Shown piece after piece: positions 27,980-35,296 of a DNA stretch of 64,000 nt (positions are counted from its first letter, which is position 1; each line of letters begins with the position of its first letter). Origin of the DNA: Tianweitania aestuarii (lineage in GTDB: Bacteria > Pseudomonadota > Alphaproteobacteria > Rhizobiales > Rhizobiaceae); the NCBI RefSeq assembly GCF_018457165.1, contig NZ_JAFMNX010000001.1, positions 992,001 through 1,056,000 of the forward strand, read 5' to 3'. The position numbers and the translations under genes were made by a program. The notes under the pieces are model-generated. The model worked only from the letters and a program-made list of their open reading frames with translations. It did no database searches and had not been told where the DNA came from.

Positions 27980-29020
27980 TTGCATACCCGGCCTGTCCGC
28001 ATTCTTCATATCGACGACGACCCGGCCCTTGTAAGGCTGGTCGCGAAGTCATTGGCGCGCCGCGGATTCGAGGTCGAGAACGCAAGCGACATAGAAAGCG
28101 GTCTGGCAGGCATTCGCGAAGGCGACTTTGATGCCGTCGTGCTGGACCACTATCTCGCGTCCGGTACCGGCTTGAGCGTCTTGAACGCGCTGCGCGATCA
28201 AGCCGACGCGCCGCCGGTGGTTTACGTTACCGGGTCGATGGAAGCTTCCATTGCCGTCGATGCGCTCAAGGCGGGTGCGGACGATTATGTGCTGAAATCG
28301 GTGGGCGAAGACTTCATCGCCCTGCTTGCCAAGGCGCTTGAACAGGCGATTACCGCCGCGCGCATGCGCCACGCCCAGATCGAAGCGGAAAATGAGATTC
28401 GGCGCGCGAAGGATCGCGCAGAGCTTCTGCTGGCTGAGGTCAATCACCGCGTGGCCAATTCGCTTGCGCTTGTTGCAGCCCTCGTGCGCATGCAGGCGTC
28501 CGCTATCCAGGATCCCGGCGCCAAGGAAGCTCTCGCAGAAACCCAGGCGCGGATCTCCGCCATCGCCAATCTTCATCGCAGCCTTTACACCTCCGAAGAC
28601 GTGAAAAGCGTCGCGCTCGATGGGTATCTTTCCACGCTCGTGTCCGAGCTGGACGCCTCCATGGCAGCCACCGGCTACCGGTCGCGGGTCAAGCTTGAGC
28701 TGGAATCATTTACGATCCCGACCGACCGCGCCGTGTCTGTCGGCATGATCGTTACAGAGCTCCTGACCAACGCCTTCAAATATGCCTATCCAGACGATCA
28801 GGATGGCGAAGTGCGTTTGATCGTGCGCCGTTCAGACGAACAAACGGCGGTTCTCATCGTTGAAGATGACGGTATTGGCTGGAATGGACTGGGCGTCGCA
28901 AAAGGCACCGGCCTCGGCTCCCGCATCGTGAAAGCCATGGCCTCCACGCTCGGCAGCACCATCAGCTATGGTGACGGCGTCGGCGGAACGCGCACCACTC
29001 TGGTTCTGCAGGCCGGCTGA
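27980..29020 (+). CDS. Receiver-HisKA_2/HWE-type histidine kinase hybrid
   Basis: The protein has 346 residues. An N-terminal receiver domain (HIDDDPALVRLV; acceptor in VVLDHYLASGTG; Lys in YVLKSVGED) is followed by a helical linker. A HisKA_2 domain carries the phospho-histidine in LAEVNHRVANSLALVAALVR. HATPase_c follows (ELLTNAFKYAY, EDDGIGW). No membrane segment is seen. The TTG start at 27980, two bases after the response-regulator stop, implies tight coupling. An input receiver fused to a kinase suggests it relays phosphate from the upstream pair. No DNA-binding output is encoded in the cluster. Confidence 0.9.
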   Translation: MHTRPVRILHIDDDPALVRLVAKSLARRGFEVENASDIESGLAGIREGDFDAVVLDHYLASGTGLSVLNALRDQADAPPVVYVTGSMEASIAVDALKAGADDYVLKSVGEDFIALLAKALEQAITAARMRHAQIEAENEIRRAKDRAELLLAEVNHRVANSLALVAALVRMQASAIQDPGAKEALAETQARISAIANLHRSLYTSEDVKSVALDGYLSTLVSELDASMAATGYRSRVKLELESFTIPTDRAVSVGMIVTELLTNAFKYAYPDDQDGEVRLIVRRSDEQTAVLIVEDDGIGWNGLGVAKGTGLGSRIVKAMASTLGSTISYGDGVGGTRTTLVLQAG

Positions 29021-29045
29021 GCCCGGCCAAGCCTTTCAAGAAGAG

Positions 29046-29122
29046 TGGCGATCCCGACAGGATTCGAACCTGTGACCATCGGCTTAGAAGGCCGGTGCTC
29101 TATCCAGCTGAGCTACGGGACC
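29046..29122 (-). tRNA. tRNA-Arg (anticodon TCT)
   Basis: A complete cloverleaf on the minus strand: acceptor GGTCCCG pairs with CGGGATC, D-arm GCTC/GAGC, anticodon stem CCGGC/GCCGA with loop CTTCTAA (anticodon TCT), T-arm ACAGG-TTCGAAT-CCTGT. The discriminator is G and CCA is encoded. The 77 bases include CCA. It sits between the kinase cluster and the complex I subunit gene. Confidence 0.96.
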
Positions 29123-29152
29123 GGAGCGCGTTGAAGCGCTGATAGCACTGGA

Positions 29153-29458
29153 TCAGTGCGTCCAGGGCGTCTTGCGTTCGTAGCGGAAGTTGTCGGAGTA
29201 GGATATCTGCCGGCGGCGGCTCTCCTTGGGCTCCTGCACACGATAATCGATGCCGTGCTTTTCCGCATAAGCGACGGCTTCTTCCTGCGTGTGGAACGTC
29301 AAGCGGATCTGGCTCTTCATGTCGCCGGAAGACGTGTAGCCCATCAGCGGATCGATCTTGCGCGGCATTTCTGGATCATATTCCAGCACCCAATACCCGG
29401 TCTTCGCCTTGCCCGACTGCATGGCGGTCTTGGCGGGGCTGAAGATTCTGGCGGACAT
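29153..29458 (-). CDS. ETC complex I subunit family protein (NDUFS4-like)
   Basis: The protein has 101 residues starting MSARIFSPAKTAMQSGKAKT, with WVLEYDPEMPRKIDPLMGYT and the C-terminal RRQISYSDNFRYERKTPWTH typical of the 18-kDa (NDUFS4) accessory subunit of NADH:ubiquinone oxidoreductase, which alphaproteobacteria share with mitochondria. It lies at the inner membrane on the peripheral arm. It is monocistronic here, beside tRNA-Arg. The start is set by homology; the frame is open 84 bases further upstream. It is the last host gene before the prophage. Confidence 0.92.
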   Translation of the reverse strand: MSARIFSPAKTAMQSGKAKTGYWVLEYDPEMPRKIDPLMGYTSSGDMKSQIRLTFHTQEEAVAYAEKHGIDYRVQEPKESRRRQISYSDNFRYERKTPWTH

Positions 29459-29648
29459 GACGAGCTCCTGGGCTAGGCGATTGTGCAGCTCCAGCCGCAC
29501 GCATTTTGATGCTTCAATAGAGCAGCCACGATTTGGATGCAAAGCCTGCGATTATAAATTGTCACAGGCTGAAAAGAGATATGCAGAGACCATGCGCCGG
29601 GCCTTTGCCGCCTCGCTAGCTATCCTGCAGGAAGTCCTTGGGAAATAA

Positions 29649-29693
29649 TGGTCGGAGTGGAGAGATTCGAACTCCCGACCCTCTGGTCCCAAA
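29649..29693 (-). other. Prophage attachment site: 3' fragment of tRNA-Pro(TGG)
   Basis: On the minus strand these 45 bases read as the 3' half of a tRNA-Pro: anticodon loop TTTGGGA, stem CCAGA, variable GGGTC, T-arm GGGAG-TTCGAAT-CTCTC, acceptor CACTCCG, discriminator A and CCA. Identity to a tRNA stops at the 5' edge of the anticodon loop, and no D-arm or 5' acceptor precedes it. This is the usual signature of integration into the 3' end of a tRNA gene: the displaced fragment lies at this end. The rebuilt complete tRNA-Pro is expected at the far end of the prophage, outside the window. Confidence 0.88.
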
Positions 29694-29755
29694 TCAATGC
29701 AGGGTCAAAGCAATTCAGAGGCTTACAGGAAGTGCCTGTCTTTTTCCGTAAGAAG

Positions 29756-30187
29756 CTACCGGAATGAACCGGTTTGCGATCCAGCTTGTGCCCGCTTATC
29801 CGCCAGAGTGTCAATCTTCCCAGAGAGAACTTCGACGCGGGTGGACAGCCCGTTCACGTCCTTGCGGATATTGTCGAGCGAATTGAGGATCGTTTCGGAC
29901 AGGCGGTCGATGCGCTTGCCGGTTTCATCGAGCCGGGTTTCCGTCTGCTGGACGCGATAGGGGATATTCGACAGCAGGTTCAGCTGTGCGTTGATCGCAG
30001 CGAAATTCGCGTCAGTGCTGCGGCTGCGATCGGCGCGATAGCTTTCCATCGTGCCGATGCGCGAGTCGAGCTGGACCCAGCCAGTCACAACGGCAACTAT
30101 AACGCCGCCAACGGATAGCAGCGTTGGGATATTGAAGTTCATCGCCAAGGTGGCCTTCTGCACTTGCATTGACTTGTCCTCGCTCAC
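29756..30187 (-). CDS. Phage membrane-anchored coiled-coil protein (possible spanin-like lysis accessory)
   Basis: The protein has 143 residues. One membrane helix (about residues 22-42, IPTLLSVGGVIVAVVTGW) is followed by a long heptad-rich region (ETRLDETGKRIDRLSETILN). This inner-membrane anchor plus periplasmic coiled coil resembles i-spanins or phage DUF-type lysis accessories, and it lies next to the holin and endolysin genes. No o-spanin lipoprotein is visible inside it. It is the first gene inside the attachment site. Assignment rests on topology and context only. Confidence 0.6.
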   Translation of the reverse strand: MSEDKSMQVQKATLAMNFNIPTLLSVGGVIVAVVTGWVQLDSRIGTMESYRADRSRSTDANFAAINAQLNLLSNIPYRVQQTETRLDETGKRIDRLSETILNSLDNIRKDVNGLSTRVEVLSGKIDTLADKRAQAGSQTGSFR

Positions 30188-30239
30188 GGGATGAACCCCT
30201 CGTTTAAAGCAACGAACATCGTGACTCGCGGTTGCACGC

Positions 30240-30755
30240 TTACGCTTTCCATTTCTCGATGCCGGCCTTGATCGTGTGCCCGCCCATGTAGAGGCCGAGA
30301 TAAAGGCCGGTCAGCGTCATCAGGGTTGCCGCATCAACCGGCAGCTCGACGGCCGTGCCCGTGCCAAGGCGCACGATCGGCAACACGACGATGACCCAGA
30401 TCCAGAAGAAGGCGAGCAGGTACATCCAGGCCGGCCGCCACATCCACGTCCAACCGGCTTCGCCTTTGTCCATTTCAGCAAGCATCAGCTTATTGGCCTC
30501 ACGTTGCTGCTCAACCTGGGCGAGGATAAGCGCCGGCGTGATCTCTTCCACGCGCCGCACTGCGTCTTCGAGCTCGGGCGCTGGCAAATTCGGAAGCTTG
30601 TCGATCGGCACGCCAGCCTGTTCGGCGATCGTGTCGATGATCGTGCCGGCGAGATCTCCGGTTACGCCGCCAAGATGCTTTTCTAGAACGCCCTTGATGA
30701 GGGGAGCGCCGACCTTGCCGGCGGCTGCAATCAGGATGCCAGCCAGAGCGCTCAT
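30240..30755 (-). CDS. Holin of the three-TM type
   Basis: The protein has 171 residues. N-terminal amphipathic part (LIKGVLEKHLGGVTGDLAGT), then a central helical linker, then hydrophobic segments AWMYLLAFFWIWVIVVLPIV and LMTLTGLYLGLYMGGHTI. This matches the 3TM holin family also found in gene-transfer agents and rhizobial phages (WTWMWRPAWMYLL is characteristic). It would permeabilise the inner membrane for endolysin release. It overlaps the endolysin stop by 4 bases. Confidence 0.85.
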   Translation of the reverse strand: MSALAGILIAAAGKVGAPLIKGVLEKHLGGVTGDLAGTIIDTIAEQAGVPIDKLPNLPAPELEDAVRRVEEITPALILAQVEQQREANKLMLAEMDKGEAGWTWMWRPAWMYLLAFFWIWVIVVLPIVRLGTGTAVELPVDAATLMTLTGLYLGLYMGGHTIKAGIEKWKA

Positions 30756-31522
30756 GCTGCACCGCTTTCGACAATGGCGGCTTCGGCTCGGTAGGCTTCG
30801 GCCCGCTTCTTGTTGATGTGACTGCGCCAGAGAAGATAAACGGCCAGCGCGATCGCACCAACCACGATGCCGGCGAGCAGCCAGGTTGCAAGCTGGTCAA
30901 GGTTGTCGGCGTGCGTGGGCGTTGCGACACCGCCGCCAGCGCCGCCGGCGGAAGCATAGCCGCCGTTGCCTTGGATCTTCGCCGTCGATGCCGCCTTGAT
31001 GCCCTCAGCCTTCAAAGCCTCTGCCGGTGACGGGGTAGGGGCGTCAACAGGCGCATCGGCAACAAGCGACCATGCCACGCCCTTGGCTTCGACCGCCGTA
31101 ACACGAACCGTCCAGCCCTTGCCAAATGTGATCCATGTCTTGAAGCTCTGGTAGCTCGATAAACGGGCCTTGCAGAGGCGCTTGACGGTTTCCGCGTCTG
31201 TGCCACCCAGAACCTTAAGAAGCTGCTTGCGGGCCGTCGCAGGGCCGGAATTGACGCCATAGTCGAAGGTTGCAAGATCAACGCCACGTGCCAGCGTGTC
31301 GCCCTTCACCGGCTCCCAATAATCGGCACGATAGATCTTCTGCAGCGTTTCCGTCGAAATGTTGCGAAGATCCGTCTTTGTCGCACCCGGCTTCCAGCGG
31401 CGGAACGTGGCGAGCGTCACGCCCTTCATGGTGGCGCCACCCGGATCTTTTGGGTGCTCAGCCCACCCGCCTTCATAGGCGAGTGTCACGTTCAAACAGT
31501 TCGCAAAATTGCCGACAGCCAC
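30752..31522 (-). CDS. Endolysin, glycoside hydrolase 108 family, with C-terminal membrane helix
   Basis: The protein has 256 residues. The N-terminal GH108 muramidase domain has its catalytic Glu in YEGGW (E17) and typical GGATMKGVTLATF and FDYGVNSGPATARK segments. A peptidoglycan-binding-like region follows (to about residue 145), then a Gly/Ala-rich linker and a membrane helix near residue 225 (GIVVGAIALAVYLLW). The tail helix is unusual and could tether the enzyme. The start is a GTG at 31522 with GGAGG seven bases upstream, inside a perfect hairpin. Part of the lysis cassette with the holin. Confidence 0.88.
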   Translation of the reverse strand: MAVGNFANCLNVTLAYEGGWAEHPKDPGGATMKGVTLATFRRWKPGATKTDLRNISTETLQKIYRADYWEPVKGDTLARGVDLATFDYGVNSGPATARKQLLKVLGGTDAETVKRLCKARLSSYQSFKTWITFGKGWTVRVTAVEAKGVAWSLVADAPVDAPTPSPAEALKAEGIKAASTAKIQGNGGYASAGGAGGGVATPTHADNLDQLATWLLAGIVVGAIALAVYLLWRSHINKKRAEAYRAEAAIVESGAA

Positions 31523-31524
31523 AG

Positions 31525-31546
31525 GCAGACCTCCGATGAGGTCTGC
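31525..31546 (-). promoter_or_regulatory. Hairpin sequestering the endolysin ribosome-binding site
   Basis: On the minus strand GCAGACCTC and GAGGTCTGC form a perfect 9-bp stem closed by an ATCG tetraloop. The Shine-Dalgarno GGAGG occupies the loop edge and the 3' arm, 7 bases from the GTG start, so the folded mRNA would hide it. There is no T-run, so it is not a terminator. Likely translational control of lysis. Confidence 0.65.
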
Positions 31547-31595
31547 GAGATTAAGGGGCGTGCGAGGCCGTCAAATGCCGGTAGGGCATACTGTC

Positions 31596-34220
31596 TTAAC
31601 TGAGCGGGGCACGCGGCACGTTGCCGGCTACGAGCGTGGCTTCGGCCAATGCGATCGTTCCGCCATCTGCTCCGGCGGCTTCGGCCGCCAGAAGGTCAAC
31701 AGTGATGGCGGTGGCGTTTGCCGGAACCGTGAGGCTGGCAACCATCATGCGGAAGCCTTGGCCGCCTTTCTCGCCATTGAAGTTGATGGCGAAAGGCGCT
31801 CCCGCTCCATCCGAGCTTAGCCTTAGGCGGCCCGCCGTCAGGCCTGGCGCTATGATATCAATCACCACGCGCAACGTGACAGTCAGTCCGCGCAACGGCA
31901 CAGCGTTGATAATCTGTCGCAGGCCGGTCGCTGCGCCGGCACCGTTCGCGATCCGAACGGAATAAGGCGCATCATTGAACCGATGCGAGGCATCGGCGCG
32001 GATAGCGCCGTCGCCGATCTTCGTCCACCCGGCCGGCACTCCGCCTGACAGGTCGGCGAACTTGCCGTTGCTAAGAAGGTTAGTCCCCTTGATGGCGCTG
32101 AATGCTGGCGCTGCGCCCAATTGTGGAAAGTTGGCTGTCCACATCGCTTGGATCTTTGGCAACCATTGCGGCGCCCCAGTCTCAGAGGGATGTAGCCCAT
32201 CCGGATTGTACCATGCTGCCGGCTTGCCAGCATTGATGAAGTCGGTGTGCACGTCGGCCAACAACATGTCGCCATACTGACCGGCGACGAAATCAAGCGC
32301 CGCGACCACTGGCGCCATGTTGTTGTTGTCCCGCAGAGGGGGCTGACGGATGGCCATGTGCGGCACACCCGGCCATTGCAGGCGAACCTGATCCATGGGC
32401 CCCATGAATTGACCTGCATAGCTCGTTTGCGCCGCTGTCTTGGCTTGGATGTTGTAGCCGTGGTTCCAGATGATGACGTTCGGCCTCGGTATGCCGGCGA
32501 TAATGGGCTGAAAATTGTCGCCCATGAACTGGCTCGGCTGACTGCCGGCAATTGCCGCATTGTAGATCCGGATCGCGCCAAGCTGTTTCGCGGGGTTGGA
32601 CACCGTAATTTCCGGCGAATACTGCTTCTTCTTCTCGAAGTAGTTGTTGAACAGGCGATAGCCTACGAAATGCGACGGGTATTGTGTCGCCAGCCACTGC
32701 GCGAACAGGAACACCCATTCGTATTGCGCATCGCCGGTGCTGTCGCTGATTACCAGTATGTTGATATCGGTGGTTGCCGCCGGGCGCTCGCACTGCCGCC
32801 GCCAGAAGTCCACGAGCAAATCACGATCGTTGCCGGGGTTTCCCTCGACGATCATGCCGCCGCCGAACAGGATCTTGTTGCCAGCCGCACCGGTCAGGGA
32901 ATTGATGTTGAGCACGTAGCGTTCTGCTCCGGCGCTCGCCGATGCTGCCGTCCAGCTTGTTGCAAGGGTTTCACGCGGCTGCGCATTGTTTACGCCAATG
33001 TCGATCAAGCCTTCGGTGGCGAGGGTATCGATCACCATGACAGCATCGAGTGGGCCTTCTTCGAACTCGCTCGAAACTGCGACCTGGCCGTGCGCGGCGT
33101 TGCGAAGGATGGCCTGAGCGCGGTTCTGCGCATTTCGCCCGACGATCTGGAAGCGGTTGTTGCTGTCACCAGCGAAACCCAAGAAGCCACCATTGCCGGT
33201 TTCCTCGTCGCGGAGCACTGCGGCGTTGATGTAGCAGGGCATCCGAACAGTTCGCGAAGCGGCTGACCGATAGCGTGTGACGCCGGACGTGGTGAGGATC
33301 CAGAACGTGCCGTTCAGCTCTACAAGCGTTCCCCTCGAAGCATCATCCACGGCGATCAGGTGCATGCCATGTCCGGATAGATCGAGGATGACGCCGACTG
33401 GCTGACCCGGCCCGGTAACTGGCACTGTGCCTGCTAAATCCTGGAACAGGTACTGCAGCTTGCGAATGTTGTAATAGGCCCCGAACAGCCCGGTTTTCTG
33501 GAAGAAGGCTAGCGGCAGGTCGAAGACTTGCCCGACATAGCCGCCGATCCTGGCGGCCGTCAGAATGTCGTTCAGGTTTGCAGCCACAGCGCCGACGCCC
33601 TGGACATCCTTTGCCGCTTCCAGCGCCTGCAACGCACTGAAGGCGGCGTTCTCGTCGGCCGCTTCCGCACGCTCGCGGTTTTGTTGCGTCTCGATCACAT
33701 CGGTCTGAAAGCCTTCCACAGTGAAGTTTTCTTCCTGATCAATGTTGCCGTCCGCGTCGAACACGGCCACGTGGTTCCGCAAACCTGAGCGGATATAACC
33801 GCCCGGCTTTCCGGGTTCCGATTGCCAGGAATATTCAGCATCGCGGACCTGTTCTTGCTGAGTCGCTGCGATCCGCGACAACTCGGCTTCCAGCTGCTGG
33901 GAGGATACAGATCCACCTCGCAGCACAGAAACGTCGCGCTTGGGTGTCCGGTGGCCGCGCACTACGAACTTTGTCGTTGGGGGCACTGGAGCCGGGAACG
34001 TGACGGTGAAGGTGCTGTAAACCGTCGCAGCCGCCTTCGTGACGACAACGCCGCCAACGGGCAGGAACGACACGGCCCCCGCCGGTTTCGCCCAAACCTT
34101 GACGTCTTCTGGGTCGAAAATCCCGAACTCGGCGAAAGGTCCATAGACCGTGCCGCCATTACCGTTCAGCACGGCGGTTTCGCGCCGGCCGCGCGGGAGA
34201 GGGAAGGGAGTGTCAGCCAT
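31596..34220 (-). CDS. Tail fibre protein with T7-like N-terminus and SGNH hydrolase domain
   Basis: The protein has 874 residues. The first ~110 (VYGPFAEFGIFDPEDVKVWA, VVRGHRTPKRDVSVLRGG) resemble the particle-binding domain of T7 gp17. A coiled coil (about 115-215) and a beta-rich domain follow. Residues about 485-690 look like an SGNH/GDSL hydrolase: ISDST at 491-495, the Asn block WNHGYN and DGLHPS with D674 and H677. A C-terminal carbohydrate-binding-like jellyroll (GLRQIINAVPLRGLTVTLRV) follows. It probably binds the host surface and deacylates a polysaccharide or LPS. It lies before the lysis genes, as in T7. Confidence 0.85.
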   Translation of the reverse strand: MADTPFPLPRGRRETAVLNGNGGTVYGPFAEFGIFDPEDVKVWAKPAGAVSFLPVGGVVVTKAAATVYSTFTVTFPAPVPPTTKFVVRGHRTPKRDVSVLRGGSVSSQQLEAELSRIAATQQEQVRDAEYSWQSEPGKPGGYIRSGLRNHVAVFDADGNIDQEENFTVEGFQTDVIETQQNRERAEAADENAAFSALQALEAAKDVQGVGAVAANLNDILTAARIGGYVGQVFDLPLAFFQKTGLFGAYYNIRKLQYLFQDLAGTVPVTGPGQPVGVILDLSGHGMHLIAVDDASRGTLVELNGTFWILTTSGVTRYRSAASRTVRMPCYINAAVLRDEETGNGGFLGFAGDSNNRFQIVGRNAQNRAQAILRNAAHGQVAVSSEFEEGPLDAVMVIDTLATEGLIDIGVNNAQPRETLATSWTAASASAGAERYVLNINSLTGAAGNKILFGGGMIVEGNPGNDRDLLVDFWRRQCERPAATTDINILVISDSTGDAQYEWVFLFAQWLATQYPSHFVGYRLFNNYFEKKKQYSPEITVSNPAKQLGAIRIYNAAIAGSQPSQFMGDNFQPIIAGIPRPNVIIWNHGYNIQAKTAAQTSYAGQFMGPMDQVRLQWPGVPHMAIRQPPLRDNNNMAPVVAALDFVAGQYGDMLLADVHTDFINAGKPAAWYNPDGLHPSETGAPQWLPKIQAMWTANFPQLGAAPAFSAIKGTNLLSNGKFADLSGGVPAGWTKIGDGAIRADASHRFNDAPYSVRIANGAGAATGLRQIINAVPLRGLTVTLRVVIDIIAPGLTAGRLRLSSDGAGAPFAINFNGEKGGQGFRMMVASLTVPANATAITVDLLAAEAAGADGGTIALAEATLVAGNVPRAPLS

Positions 34221-34317
34221 GCTACCGATCCGATTTAACGGTGGCAGAATGACGCGCGTATGCCTGTGTTAAGCGCGGTCTTGAGACCTATCTAGGCCGG
34301 ATGAAGCTTACTCAAAG

Positions 34318-35166
34318 TCACTTCGCTCTCCAGATTGGAGCAAATGCAGCTGTGGCCTCGAACCTGCGCGGGTGCCAGTAGAAACATGACGCATCAGCAG
34401 GACCGCTCCAATCATCCCGAGGGAAATCAGCTCCAATCACGCTTCTAACAAAATCGAGCCCCATCTTCTGGTCAGAGAGAGCACGCCTGAAAGCAAAAGC
34501 ACACGCATCAGCAAGTTGGAGTAGAGGACTATCTTCTTTACTGGCGAAGTGGACAGTGTCTCGAACTCTCGTCACTGCCTGCTCGGTCTCTTGGTAGATA
34601 ATACCCCGTTTACGTTCTTCTGCAGTCGGTCTAACATTTTTGGTGGATATGGTAACTGGACTATTTCGAAGACCATTCAACGCTCCACGTAGAAACCGAC
34701 GCATTTCAGGAACGTCCTCTGACACAATAGTCGCTACTTCATTAGGAGGACAGTGATCACGTATGTATTTGTCAGCTCGGCCAATACAGTATGCGAATGC
34801 CATTGTATGATGGAATTGCACAACGGTTGTTTTATTATCGGCAATACCGGCAGGAACTATACAGCTGCGCCTAACGGCACCAACAGCAACAGGCATCTTT
34901 AGGAGGCGTGGGATCGACATAACTTCTTTAAGAAATGAAATACGATCCGACAGCTGCCATACTGTGCGGTACTTGGAGTCAGCCCAAACCGATTTCGCAT
35001 GAAAGTGATAGCCTTCACGGAACTCCTCTGGAACCTGCTCAAACGCTATCTTAAGTGCTTCTTCCGCAGCCACAAACTGTGCGTCTGCATCTACTATCAC
35101 ACAAGCGACGACTGATACCGGCTCAGGATAGGATGTTCCTGCTTCGTCAACGTACAAGTAACGCAT
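34318..35166 (-). CDS. DUF3800 domain-containing protein (accessory gene)
   Basis: The protein has 282 residues from the ATG at 35166, which has AGAGGG 10 bases upstream; an earlier ATG at 35214 has no good site. The N-terminal MRYLYVDEAG and C-terminal SPLLQLADACAFAFRR are the paired acidic motifs of DUF3800, thought to form an RNase H-like active site. YHFHAKSVW and IVSEDVPE fit as well. By hand count the DNA is about 40-52% G+C per line, clearly below the neighbouring virion genes. It sits between tail fibre and ejection-protein genes as an inserted cargo gene; function unknown, possibly nucleolytic defence. Confidence 0.78.
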   Translation of the reverse strand: MRYLYVDEAGTSYPEPVSVVACVIVDADAQFVAAEEALKIAFEQVPEEFREGYHFHAKSVWADSKYRTVWQLSDRISFLKEVMSIPRLLKMPVAVGAVRRSCIVPAGIADNKTTVVQFHHTMAFAYCIGRADKYIRDHCPPNEVATIVSEDVPEMRRFLRGALNGLRNSPVTISTKNVRPTAEERKRGIIYQETEQAVTRVRDTVHFASKEDSPLLQLADACAFAFRRALSDQKMGLDFVRSVIGADFPRDDWSGPADASCFYWHPRRFEATAAFAPIWRAK

Positions 35167-35296
35167 AGGTCTTTGGCCCTCTGAGAGACCTCCGAAGATA
35201 GCTGATCTCTTCATCCCATAATCTTTCTAGAAGCTAGGTGGGCGCTTAGCAATCTGAGGCGCAGGACGAGAGATGACAAAGCCACCTATCTAGCCA

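Noticed and set aside
29649-29693. A complete second tRNA gene
   Set aside because: The D-arm and 5' acceptor half are absent and replaced by phage sequence, so it is only an attachment remnant.
31525-31546. Intrinsic terminator before the endolysin
   Set aside because: There is no T-run, and the stem overlaps the start region's Shine-Dalgarno; translational masking fits better.
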